In this document: piece after piece, positions 12,475 to 19,209 of the stretch
How positions within the stretch are numbered: the stretch's first letter is position 1
How the letters are laid out: each line of letters begins with the position of its first letter
Assembly: GCA_900553675.1 (NCBI GenBank)
Contig: USEH01000015.1
Coordinates: 1 to 19,209, forward strand
Direction: 5' to 3'
Source of the DNA: an uncultured Ruminococcus sp.
Lineage (GTDB): Bacteria > Bacillota > Clostridia > Oscillospirales > Ruminococcaceae
DNA: 19,209 nucleotides
Position numbers and translations under genes: made by a program
The notes under the pieces: model-generated
What the model was told of the DNA's origin: nothing
Seen by the model: the letters and a program-made list of their open reading frames with translations, nothing else
Databases searched by the model: none

Positions 12475-12906
12475 TTATAAATCCATTTCCATGCCAAATT
12501 CATCCTGTATGCTGCCAAATTTCTTAAATCCCGCCTGTCCATACAAATTTTCGGCGGCATTATCGCCATCGATATACCACAAAACCACCTTGCGATACCT
12601 GCCGACTCTCCGCATTTCGTCTAAAATCAGTTTCAGCGCCGCCTTGCCGTAGCCCCTGCCCTGATATCGCTCGTCGATAAAGAACTGGTTCAGCTCGTAG
12701 GCTTTAAGCTCGGGGTAATCGCAGTATAAGCCCATGCCGACAGGCGTATTTCCGTCATAGACAAAGAATGCGCGGCTGCCCTCGTCGCGATAGGCGTATG
12801 CTCGCGCCAGTATGCCGTAAGGGTCAAGCACGTAATCCATCTGCTCGCCGGAAACGTGCAGGTCTGAAAGCCAGTTGTCGCCGTCAACGTCTACTATTCT
12901 AAGCAT
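12475..12906 (-). CDS. GNAT-family N-acetyltransferase
   Basis: This 143-residue protein has the acetyl-CoA-binding motif A of GNAT enzymes: QFFIDERYQGRGYGKAAL, with the pyrophosphate loop QGRGYG at 82-87. It is followed by LWYIDGDNAAENLYGQAGF, the usual C-terminal strand and helix. The acetyl acceptor cannot be told from sequence. The start at 12906 has AGGAGG 5 nt upstream, inside the end of tcdA, and the two genes overlap by 8 nt. It is therefore co-transcribed as the last gene of the long minus-strand run. No obvious terminator follows. Confidence 0.9.
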   Translation of the reverse strand: MLRIVDVDGDNWLSDLHVSGEQMDYVLDPYGILARAYAYRDEGSRAFFVYDGNTPVGMGLYCDYPELKAYELNQFFIDERYQGRGYGKAALKLILDEMRRVGRYRKVVLWYIDGDNAAENLYGQAGFKKFGSIQDEFGMEMDL

Positions 12907-13615
12907 TTTGTCCTCCTGAAATATCCTTGATGATCTCGCTTGCCATGACTATTCCCATCGCCGCCGGAGCAAACGCCACCGAAGCCGGAATGTGCCGCCC
13001 GAAGCTTTCTTCTCCAACATCCCCAAGCGGCTTTTTGGGCTCCTCCTTTGAATATACCACCTTAAGCGACTTTATCCCCCTCTTGCGAAGCTCATAGCGC
13101 ATGGTTCGCGCCAATGGGCATACCGAGGTCTTATAAATGTCCGCAACCTCAAAGCGGGTGGGGTCAAGCTTGTTTCCCGCACCCATAGCGCTGATTATTC
13201 TTACCCCTGCCGCCTTTGCGCGAACTATCAGCTCGATTTTCGATGACACCGTGTCGATGCAGTCGGCAATGTAATCATACCCCGAAAGCGGGTAATCGTC
13301 GGCATTTTCGGGGGTGTAGAAAACATTGTTTACGCTGACCACGGCAGCCGGATTGATATCCAATATCCGCGCCCGCATTACCTCGACCTTTGGCTTGCCT
13401 GTGGTGCTTTCAAGCGCGATTATCTGCCGGTTGCGGTTGGTGAGGCTAACGGTGTCGCTGTCAAAAAGCGAAATATTGCAAATCCCGCTTCGGGCAAGCA
13501 TTTCGCAGACATATCCGCCCACTCCGCCTATTCCGAACACGGCGACTCTTGCGTTTTTCAGCCGCTCCATCCCTTCAGCACCGATTAAAAGTTCTGTTCT
13601 TGAAAATATATCCAT
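12899..13615 (-). CDS. tcdA: tRNA threonylcarbamoyladenosine dehydratase (ThiF/E1-like)
   Basis: This 238-residue ThiF-fold protein contains the ATP-binding loop VAVFGIGGVGGYVCEMLARS (24-43), NRQIIAL, DCIDTVSSKIELI, and SVCPLARTMRYELRKRGI. The family makes cyclic t6A from t6A at position 37 of ANN-decoding tRNAs by ATP-driven dehydration, in the cytoplasm. Length and motifs match TcdA (YgdL/CsdL) rather than ThiF or MoeB, which carry zinc-binding CxxC pairs that are not seen here. It starts 3 nt after the stop of the membrane protein gene upstream and overlaps the acetyltransferase gene by 8 nt. Confidence 0.9.
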   Translation of the reverse strand: MDIFSRTELLIGAEGMERLKNARVAVFGIGGVGGYVCEMLARSGICNISLFDSDTVSLTNRNRQIIALESTTGKPKVEVMRARILDINPAAVVSVNNVFYTPENADDYPLSGYDYIADCIDTVSSKIELIVRAKAAGVRIISAMGAGNKLDPTRFEVADIYKTSVCPLARTMRYELRKRGIKSLKVVYSKEEPKKPLGDVGEESFGRHIPASVAFAPAAMGIVMASEIIKDISGGQNA

Positions 13616-13618
13616 AAA

Positions 13619-14137
13619 TTATCTTACCTTGTCCAATCTTTCAATAATCAGCTTTGCGACAATTCCGGTGACCGTCCCAAAGACCGCTCCAAACAGCAAA
13701 AGAGCCGGAAGATACCCTAAAACTCCCCTGCCCATCATAAAACACGCCGCCGCAAGCTGACCGATATTGTGAAAAACTCCGCCCGCCGCGCTAACTCCCA
13801 CCGGCGAAAAGCGGTTCCACTTTTTCAGGATTATCATAACGGCAAGGCTCAAAGCCCCGCCGCAAAGGCTGTATATAAGCCCCTTAAGGTTGCCGAACAG
13901 CAGCCACGAAAGGACTATCCGAACCAGCGAGACCAAAGCAGCCTCGACAGGCGAGCAAAGGTATAACGCCGCCAGAACCGCCAGGTTTGCAACTCCCAAC
14001 TTTGCCCCGGGGATTCCTATAGACGGCAAAAGCAATTCCAACCAGCTGAGTCCGAACCCAAGCGCCGCCAGAACTCCGACATATGCCGTCCGCCTGACCG
14101 CTTTATTCTTGATTCCTGCGCCCTTAGCCCCACTCAT
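13619..14137 (-). CDS. Gx transporter family / Hpre_diP_synt_I membrane protein
   Basis: This 172-residue protein is strongly hydrophobic with about five membrane segments. The conserved stretch LPSIGIPGAKLGVANLAVLAAL and GGVFHNIGQLAAACFMMG are typical of PF07456. That family is annotated either as heptaprenyl diphosphate synthase component I or as a Gx transporter. The catalytic role is doubtful, since it lacks prenyltransferase Asp-rich motifs and looks like an ECF-S-type integral membrane protein. It lies between a NusG-II-domain gene (16 nt gap) and tcdA (3 nt gap). In Clostridia it often accompanies NusG-II, apbE and rnf genes, so a role linked to flavin or redox biology is plausible but unproven. 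Confidence 0.85.
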   Translation of the reverse strand: MSGAKGAGIKNKAVRRTAYVGVLAALGFGLSWLELLLPSIGIPGAKLGVANLAVLAALYLCSPVEAALVSLVRIVLSWLLFGNLKGLIYSLCGGALSLAVMIILKKWNRFSPVGVSAAGGVFHNIGQLAAACFMMGRGVLGYLPALLLFGAVFGTVTGIVAKLIIERLDKVR

Positions 14138-14153
14138 GCCCTTTCACCACCAT

Positions 14154-14519
14154 CTACAAAACAAAATCGTAATCCTCGCCGGATATCTCAACGCTAACGC
14201 CGCTTGGAAGACATACTATCGCCTCGCCGCCGCGGGATATCCTGCCCCTGCGCTCGCATAGCTTGTCGGGGCAGACTGCGTTTTTAACGTACACCCCGCC
14301 GCCCTCTATGACAACTGTCAGCAGTCCGTCAACCTCTATTTCCATGTCATCGCTTATGGGATATTCGCCAAAAACCTCGCCGTTTTCGCGGATGATAACG
14401 GTTTTGCCCTCGGATTTTCCGGCGTTCAGTATCAGATAGGCTATCAGAGCCAGAGCAACCAGTGCCGCTATAAGAACGCAGTCGGCAAGCGGCTTTGAGA
14501 TTCTTTTATCACTTCTCAT
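14154..14519 (-). CDS. NusG domain II-containing protein
   Basis: This 121-residue protein has a single N-terminal membrane helix (about 11-31) and an exported beta-rich domain. The signature VCPDKLCERRGRISRGGEAIV (82-102; C83, C88, then C103) is that of NusG_II (PF07009). Despite the name it is not the transcription factor NusG, since the KOW and NGN parts are absent. Function is unknown. The start overlaps the apbE stop by 4 nt (ATGA), so the two are translationally coupled. The cysteine pair on an extracytoplasmic domain, next to a flavinylation enzyme and Rnf, suggests an accessory redox role. This last point is inference. Confidence 0.9.
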   Translation of the reverse strand: MRSDKRISKPLADCVLIAALVALALIAYLILNAGKSEGKTVIIRENGEVFGEYPISDDMEIEVDGLLTVVIEGGGVYVKNAVCPDKLCERRGRISRGGEAIVCLPSGVSVEISGEDYDFVL

Positions 14520-15490
14520 AGCTCAATGTCCCCGACTGTCTGAGTGCTGCCGTCGGGCATAACCCAGATTGCCTTAATCTCCAGCTTTTCGCAGAGAGCC
14601 TTTCCCGATTCAAAGTCCATGCAGAACAGCGAGGTCGACAAAGCGTCGCCGTCGGCAGAATTTTCGCACACCACCGTCACCGAGCGGTAGATATCCGCCG
14701 GATAAAGCGTTTCGGGATTTATAATGTGGGAATACCGCACGCCGTCAAGCTCGAAAAACCGCTCGTAATCCCCGCTTGTCACTATGGATAAATCCTTTGC
14801 CTTTATCCCTGTAAGAATCCCGCCGTTTGGGTCGCGCACGCCTATATTCCAGTCGCCGTCGGGCTTGGAGCCTGATGTTTTTACGTTTCCGCCAAGGTCG
14901 AGTGCAAAATTCTTTATTCCCAAGTTTCGGACAAGCTCAGCCGCCCTTTGCGCGGCATAGCCCTTTGCAATCGCGCCAACGTCTATGCGCATTTCATGGT
15001 CTGAAAGGGTGATTTTGCCGTCCCCGATAATCAGCTTGGATATATCCATGTGCATAGATGCCTGCGTTAGCTTATCCTTATCAGGAAGCACGCCGTCCTC
15101 GCGCGCATCATGCCAGAGCGAAAGCACCGAACCCATGGCAATGTTGAGCTTTCCGCCCGAAATATCGTAATACTCCTTGCCAAGCTCCAAAAGGGATTCG
15201 ATATCCTTGTCGGGATTTTCAAGATAACCGTCTCTGTTCAAAGCCAGAAGCCCGCCGTTGGGCGGACCTTCGTAAATATCAAAGAGCCGGTGAAGCCGCA
15301 AAAGCTCCTCATGCAGGCTTTCGCTAACGCTTTCAAATTCCTCTTCGGATTCGCAGTATGCCGTGAATGTGCATACCGTGTCAAAAACGTCAGTATAGCT
15401 TGTCTGATAGCGTTCGGGAGGATTCCCGCAGCCGCTGAATATACTCAGCGAAATAAGAACCGCCCAAAGCGCCGTGAGAAGTCTTTTCAT
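14516..15490 (-). CDS. apbE: FAD:protein FMN transferase (ApbE), lipoprotein
   Basis: This protein of about 324 residues transfers FMN from FAD onto a Thr of target proteins outside the membrane. The signal peptide ends in IFSGC, a somewhat atypical lipobox. Family motifs are GAIAKGYAAQRAAELV, FALDLGGNVKTSGSKPDG, HIINPETLYPA, and a metal-binding stretch DALSTSLF near the end. I chose the ATG at 15490, about 9 nt from GGGGG. A GTG at 15496 (two residues earlier) is possible but sits too close to that site. It lies directly after rnfB. RnfG and RnfD each carry the SGAT flavinylation motif, so these are its obvious substrates. Confidence 0.93.
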   Translation of the reverse strand: MKRLLTALWAVLISLSIFSGCGNPPERYQTSYTDVFDTVCTFTAYCESEEEFESVSESLHEELLRLHRLFDIYEGPPNGGLLALNRDGYLENPDKDIESLLELGKEYYDISGGKLNIAMGSVLSLWHDAREDGVLPDKDKLTQASMHMDISKLIIGDGKITLSDHEMRIDVGAIAKGYAAQRAAELVRNLGIKNFALDLGGNVKTSGSKPDGDWNIGVRDPNGGILTGIKAKDLSIVTSGDYERFFELDGVRYSHIINPETLYPADIYRSVTVVCENSADGDALSTSLFCMDFESGKALCEKLEIKAIWVMPDGSTQTVGDIEL

Positions 15491-15525
15491 GCTCACCGAC
15501 CCCCATATTAATTTTCATCAATCGG

Positions 15526-16332
15526 TCACTGACCAATAACTACCGCCTTATCGCGCTTAACGATAATCTTTGCGGGACACTTTTCTGCGCACTTGCCGCA
15601 GCCAATGCACTTGGACTGGTCAATCGCGGCAAGGTTGCCGACAACGGTTATCGCGCCTGTCTCGCAGATTCTTGCGCACATTCCGCAGCCTAAGCAGCCC
15701 TCCGAGCAGGCGGACTTAACGTCCTTGCCCTTTGCATGGGAGGAGCAGCGCACAACGTACTGCGCGTCGTATGGTATGATCTCGATAAGGTGATTCGGGC
15801 AGACCGAAACACACTTTCCGCACGCCTGACACTTCTCTCTGTCAACGACAGCCAGACCGTCAACTATCCTTATAGCGTCGAACTGGCAGACGCTTGCGCA
15901 GGTGCCAAAGCCGCAGCAGCCGTATGCGCACTTTTTAGCGCCGTGCTTGGGTGCAAGATATGCTATGCGGCAGTCGTGCTCGTCGAAATAGCTGTAGTCG
16001 ACGTTGGTTTTGGCACAGCTGCCGGAGCATTTTACAAACGCCGTCATTCTCACGCTCGGCTCGAGCGATACGCCCATGATCTCGCCGATTTTAACCCTGT
16101 CTGAAGACGGGCAGAGGGACGGGTCTGCGCCGTCGGCGACTATCGCTTTTGCATAAGCGTCGCAGCCGGCATATCCGCATCCGCCGCAGTTGCTTCCTGC
16201 CAGACATTCGCGGACGGCAGCTTCTCTCGGGTCGGCTTCAACCTTAAACTTATCCGCCAAAAAGCCCAGTCCCACGCCGATTATGATACTGATAACAATT
16301 ATTACCGCAGCGGCTATAAGTATTCCTGTCAT
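15526..16332 (-). CDS. rnfB: Rnf complex subunit B (ferredoxin-accepting iron-sulfur protein)
   Basis: This 268-residue protein has an N-terminal membrane helix (about 3-25). An Fe-S domain follows with C49xxC52xxxxC57...C74. Further Cys clusters lie at 135-149, then ferredoxin-type motifs CQACGKCVSVCP (168-179), CLGCGMCARIC (213-223) and CIGCGKCAEKCP (242-253). It takes electrons from reduced ferredoxin and passes them into the Rnf pump. It is the last rnf gene here, as is usual in clostridial rnfCDGEAB. GGTGA lies before the ATG, directly after a 10-bp hairpin (16344-16366) that could hinder or shape translation. A 191-nt structured spacer separates it from rnfA. Confidence 0.96.
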   Translation of the reverse strand: MTGILIAAAVIIVISIIIGVGLGFLADKFKVEADPREAAVRECLAGSNCGGCGYAGCDAYAKAIVADGADPSLCPSSDRVKIGEIMGVSLEPSVRMTAFVKCSGSCAKTNVDYSYFDEHDCRIAYLAPKHGAKKCAYGCCGFGTCASVCQFDAIRIVDGLAVVDREKCQACGKCVSVCPNHLIEIIPYDAQYVVRCSSHAKGKDVKSACSEGCLGCGMCARICETGAITVVGNLAAIDQSKCIGCGKCAEKCPAKIIVKRDKAVVIGQ

Positions 16333-16523
16333 TATAAATCACCATGCCTTTGCCTTGCAAAGGCATACCTTTCTATAGATTTGAGACGGTTTTGCGCCAG
16401 CAAAATTGCCGCCCGCTCTCCGGCGGCAAAGGCTCAAATCGTGCGGGTGAATATGTCCGCCCAAGAAAGAGTCCGCAAGGGCTCTTGATTGGCTGGAAGC
16501 ATTTCACACGCTTGCCGCCTCCC
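16333..16523. other. Structured 191-nt spacer between rnfA and rnfB
   Basis: No gene is seen. The spacer is packed with inverted repeats. ATGCCTTTGC (16344-16353)/GCAAAGGCAT (16357-16366) forms one stem. An outer stem, GATTTGAG (16378-16385)/CTCAAATC (16433-16440), encloses TTTTGC-GCCA-GCAAAA (16390-16405) and TTGCCGCC (16406-16413)/GGCGGCAA (16422-16429). Beyond it lie GCGGGT/GTCCGC (16443-16460) and AAGAGTCC-GCAA-GGGCTCTT (about 16467-16486). The last two pair with G-U wobbles only as plus-strand RNA, and one has a GNRA loop. Confidence 0.7.
16442..16460. repeat. Short GC-rich palindromic unit, related copy 3
   Basis: TGCGGGTGAATATGTCCGC shares the TGCGGG...GTCCGC frame with 7-26 but has a different loop. 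It is one stem of the structured rnfA-rnfB spacer. Confidence 0.35.
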
Positions 16524-17108
16524 TTAAAGTGTGCCCGAGAAGCCTACAAACGCCATAGCCATAAGTCCGGCTGTAACCAAAACTATAGGCATGCCCTTAA
16601 AGGCTTCGGGGATGTTGTTGTCTTCAATTCTTTCGCGTATTCCCGACATTATAACTATTGCGATAAGGAATCCGACCGCCGTTCCGACCGAGTATATCAT
16701 AGTCTCGGCAAAGCCGTAACCTTTCTGAGCGGAATCTATGGCAACGCCTAAAACCGCACAGTTGGTGGTTATAAGCGGCAGATACACGCCCAAAGCGTTA
16801 TAAAGCGAGGGTATCTTCTTTTTAAGTATGATTTCGACTGCCTGAACCAGCGCGGCAATTATCAGGATAAACACTATCGTGCGCAGGTAAACAAGGTCGA
16901 ATTTAACTAAAATCAGCTTGTTTATGACGTATGTTATAGCGGAGGAAAGGGCTATAACCGCTATTACAGCCGAGCCCATTCCCACCGCAGTAGAGGTCTT
17001 TTTGGAGACTCCCAAAAACGGACACAAGCCCAAAAAACGGCTTAAAACAACGTTGTTTACAAGTGCCGCGGATATTATCCCCAAGAAAAGAGTTGTTATA
17101 GCGTTCAT
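16524..17108 (-). CDS. rnfA: Rnf complex subunit A
   Basis: This 194-residue membrane protein has six predicted helices and belongs to the RnfA/NqrE family. The paired conserved cysteines are C29 in FLGLCPFLGVS and the Cys in YLPLITTNCAVLGVA (about 117). In solved Rnf/Nqr complexes these bind a [2Fe-2S] cluster shared with RnfE, in the middle of the membrane. The start overlaps the rnfE stop by 4 nt (ATGA). The length equals the family norm. The end is followed by the structured spacer before rnfB. Confidence 0.96.
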   Translation of the reverse strand: MNAITTLFLGIISAALVNNVVLSRFLGLCPFLGVSKKTSTAVGMGSAVIAVIALSSAITYVINKLILVKFDLVYLRTIVFILIIAALVQAVEIILKKKIPSLYNALGVYLPLITTNCAVLGVAIDSAQKGYGFAETMIYSVGTAVGFLIAIVIMSGIRERIEDNNIPEAFKGMPIVLVTAGLMAMAFVGFSGTL

Positions 17109-17794
17109 TTATTTTCGCTCCTTTCCGCTTTGCCCAGCGAGCAGGATTTGTCCATGCAGCCGGCGCATCTGCCGTCGCACTCAAAGCCCTTTTTGTTGGT
17201 TGCGCTGGGTGCCTTGAATTTGTTCTGAAGAGCTGTGAGAATCGCCAGAACAAAGAACGCGCCCGGAGCAAGTATCATGATTGATATGGGCTGGAAGCTT
17301 TGCGGCATTATCCTCATGCCAAAGAAGGTTCCCGCGCCCAAAAGCTCGCGCACTGCACCTATAATCGTCAGCGCAAGGGTAAAGCCCAAGCCCATTCCCA
17401 AGCCGTCGAAGAAGGAGGCAACCGGCGGGTTTTTGGAAGCGTAGCTCTCCGCTCTGCCTAAAATTATGCAGTTTACTACTATCAGCGGGATATACAATCC
17501 CAGCGAAGCATAAAGGCTTCTTACATACGCCTGCATTAAAAGCTCGACAATGGTTACAAACGAAGCCACAACAACGATATACGCAGGCATTCGCACCCTA
17601 TCAGGAATGAACTTTCGCAAAAGCGATATCATCAGGTTGGACATCATAAGAACCGCGCAGGTTGAAAGTCCCATTCCCAAGCCGTTTATCGCGCCGGTTG
17701 TAACGGCAAGCGTGGGGCACATGCCCAGCATAAGCACAAAGGTCGGGTTTTCCTTTAAAATACCGTTATACAGTCTTTCCAAAGCTGTTTTCAT
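17105..17794 (-). CDS. rnfE: Rnf complex subunit E
   Basis: This 229-residue membrane protein is homologous to RnfA and has the matching cysteines C26 (LGMCPTLAVT) and C109 (PLIVVNCIILGRAES) for the shared [2Fe-2S] cluster. I chose the ATG at 17794 because GGAGG is at the right distance and the family starts MKTALERLYNG. An upstream in-frame start at 17821 would add nine charged residues that overlap rnfG. The last 30 residues form a soluble tail with five cysteines (FECDGRCAGCMDKSC), beyond the core fold. The start lies 1 nt after the rnfG stop, and the end overlaps rnfA by 4 nt. Confidence 0.95.
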   Translation of the reverse strand: MKTALERLYNGILKENPTFVLMLGMCPTLAVTTGAINGLGMGLSTCAVLMMSNLMISLLRKFIPDRVRMPAYIVVVASFVTIVELLMQAYVRSLYASLGLYIPLIVVNCIILGRAESYASKNPPVASFFDGLGMGLGFTLALTIIGAVRELLGAGTFFGMRIMPQSFQPISIMILAPGAFFVLAILTALQNKFKAPSATNKKGFECDGRCAGCMDKSCSLGKAERSENK

Positions 17795-17795
17795 A

Positions 17796-18401
17796 TTACT
17801 CCGCCTCCGTTTCAGTTGCAACTATTCCCAATTTTTCGGATGCAAACCCGATTCCGGTGTTCACTGCATTGGTTACTGCCCGTGTGGTAAAGGTCGCGCC
17901 CGAGATAGCGTCTATCTCATTTGGAGCAATCTTGCCGGTCTTTGTATACTTAACCGAGCCGGAATTTATGCCCTTAAACTGACCTATCCAGTCCTCGTTC
18001 TGGCAGTTTGCGCCCAAGCCGGAGGTTTCGGACATCTGGGTTACCTTAACGCCGGTGATCTCGCCGGTTTTGGATATACCCAGCGAAAGCACAATGTCTC
18101 CGGCGTATCCCTCATGAGACGTAAGAGACAGCACACAGCCTATATCCGCGCCGCTTTCGTCCTTGGCATAGAGTGCGGCGTTAAGCGTGACGTTTCCGCC
18201 CGACAGCTCTGCCGGGCATTTGCCCTCAACCGCTTCAAAGCTTGCCGCCTGCGGAAAGACCTCTCTGTATGAAGCCTGAAGCTCCTCTTCCTTTGCAGCC
18301 GCAATAGTGTCCTTGGTGACCGAATAGACCACCGAAAGAAGCACACCGGCAATAAGGGTTATCGCAACGAGTCTTAAAGTATCCTTAACTATCCTGCTCA
18401 T
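17796..18401 (-). CDS. rnfG: Rnf complex subunit G (covalent FMN)
   Basis: This 201-residue protein has one N-terminal membrane helix (about 8-28) and an extracytoplasmic FMN-binding domain. The flavin attachment motif is SGAT (167-170) in DAISGATFTTRAV. T170 should carry FMN through a phosphoester bond made by ApbE. MSETSGLGANC is also typical of the family. The start overlaps the rnfD stop by 4 nt. It carries electrons between the Rnf membrane clusters and RnfD. Confidence 0.95.
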   Translation of the reverse strand: MSRIVKDTLRLVAITLIAGVLLSVVYSVTKDTIAAAKEEELQASYREVFPQAASFEAVEGKCPAELSGGNVTLNAALYAKDESGADIGCVLSLTSHEGYAGDIVLSLGISKTGEITGVKVTQMSETSGLGANCQNEDWIGQFKGINSGSVKYTKTGKIAPNEIDAISGATFTTRAVTNAVNTGIGFASEKLGIVATETEAE

Positions 18402-19209
18402 TTTGAAGCCTCCTTATGTTCAAGTCCGAACGGCTTTGGAGCCGTCCACTTCTCTATAAGGGGTGTTAAAAGATTTGATATGATGATAGCATAGCTCATG
18501 CCCTCGGTAGAGCCGCCGCAGGTGCGGATAAACGCCGTTAAAAAGCCTATCAGAACGGCATATATAACCTGTCCCCACTTGGTTACGGGGGCTGTTACAT
18601 AGTCTGTAGCCATGAATACTGCACCCGCAAGAAGTCCGCCGCCCATAAGGTGGGTTGCAACGTAGTTGATATCAACATCAGCACCCTTACCAAGTCCGAA
18701 CAGCACCACAAACACCGCTGCCGAGCCTATAACGCACAAGGGGATTCTGGGGCTGATTACCCTTTTTATCAAAAGATAAGCCGCGCCGATAAGTATTGCA
18801 AGCGCGCTTGTCTCGCCGATGGTTCCCGAATGAGTACCCAAGAAAAGGGTGGTAAGGGGGACGCTTCCGCCGTCTCTGAGAATTGCCAACGGAGTGGCGC
18901 CCGAAACACCGTCGATTGCGGGGTAGGCGGTCATTATCGTCGGGAAGGATATGAGCAAAAAGCACCTTGCTGCAAGGGCAGGGTTCATAAAGTTTTGTCC
19001 AAGTCCTCCGAAAAGGCATTTAACCACGATTATAGCAAACGCTCCGCCTAAAATCGGCAGCCACCACGGTGCGGTGGAGTAAAGGTTGAGTGCTAATATC
19101 ATACCGGTTACGACCGCGCTGAAATCGCCTATGGTCGCCTTCTGCTTTAAAAGTCTCTCAAATATGTATTCGCTTCCCACGCAGGAGGCTATGCTTAAAG
19201 CGGTTATAA
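18398..19209 (-). CDS. rnfD: Rnf complex subunit D, partial (5' end beyond the window)
   Basis: The reading frame is open to the window edge, and the residues before the GTG at 19180 (ITALSIASC) continue the family pattern. That GTG is therefore not the real start, and the gene is cut by the boundary. About 270 codons are visible. The membrane protein contains KATIGDFSAVVTGMILALNL, GGLGQNFMNPALAARCFLL, and the FMN attachment motif SGAT in GVSGATPLAIL. Like RnfG, it needs ApbE. rnfC would be expected just upstream, outside the window. Confidence 0.95.
   Translation of the reverse strand, partial: ITALSIASCVGSEYIFERLLKQKATIGDFSAVVTGMILALNLYSTAPWWLPILGGAFAIIVVKCLFGGLGQNFMNPALAARCFLLISFPTIMTAYPAIDGVSGATPLAILRDGGSVPLTTLFLGTHSGTIGETSALAILIGAAYLLIKRVISPRIPLCVIGSAAVFVVLFGLGKGADVDINYVATHLMGGGLLAGAVFMATDYVTAPVTKWGQVIYAVLIGFLTAFIRTCGGSTEGMSYAIIISNLLTPLIEKWTAPKPFGLEHKEASK

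Noticed and set aside
13619..14137. A true heptaprenyl diphosphate synthase subunit
   Set aside because: It is a multi-helix membrane protein without prenyltransferase Asp-rich motifs; the enzymatic name is probably historical.
14154..14519. Transcription factor NusG
   Set aside because: Only the domain II type is present, behind a membrane helix; the NGN and KOW parts are missing.
19180..19180. GTG at 19180 as the rnfD start
   Set aside because: The frame stays open to the window edge and the upstream residues fit the family, so the real start is outside the window.

Overview
The window looks like a chromosomal segment of a Gram-positive anaerobe of the Clostridia, most likely a gut-type Oscillospiraceae/Ruminococcaceae relative. 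This rests on the clostridial Rnf gene order, a lipoprotein glucuronoyl esterase, cohesin and dockerin modules, Firmicutes-type LexA boxes, and TTGACA/TATAAT promoters with GGAGG ribosome binding sites. Taxonomy is inferred from family resemblance only.

Layout, left to right. An ACT-domain gene (332-601) is followed, after three tandem palindromic repeats, by a DUF711/UPF0210 gene (722-2100). That gene is broken by an apparent 23-nt GC-rich palindromic insertion. A hairpin-rich intergenic stretch and a terminator follow (2101-2321). Next come a small Xre regulator on the minus strand (2404-2688) and, divergent from it, two secreted proteins (2835-5543 and 5564-7597). The first combines an M23 peptidase, CxxC repeats, an InlB-type repeat, a cohesin-like domain and a type-I dockerin. 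The second is a cohesin-like protein with CxxC repeats and a C-terminal NPPTG wall-sorting signal. Together they look like a small surface complex built on cohesin-dockerin pairing, and this is the most interesting system in the window.

The middle holds prfB (minus), a DNA polymerase IV gene with three LexA-type boxes in its promoter region (9067-10305), a second small Xre gene (minus), a strong candidate small RNA (promoter 10655, terminator 10793), and a lipoprotein of glucuronoyl esterase family CE15 (minus, 10823-12352).

From 12475 to the right edge everything is on the minus strand and reads leftward: rnfD (cut by the window edge), rnfG, rnfE, rnfA, rnfB, apbE, a NusG-domain-II protein, a Gx/Hpre_diP_synt_I membrane protein, tcdA and a GNAT acetyltransferase. 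Rnf couples ferredoxin oxidation and NAD+ reduction to ion pumping. ApbE supplies the covalent FMN that RnfD and RnfG need. The run is tightly packed, with several 4-nt overlaps, except for a 191-nt, highly structured spacer between rnfA and rnfB. No rRNA, tRNA, CRISPR array, transposase or phage gene was found.
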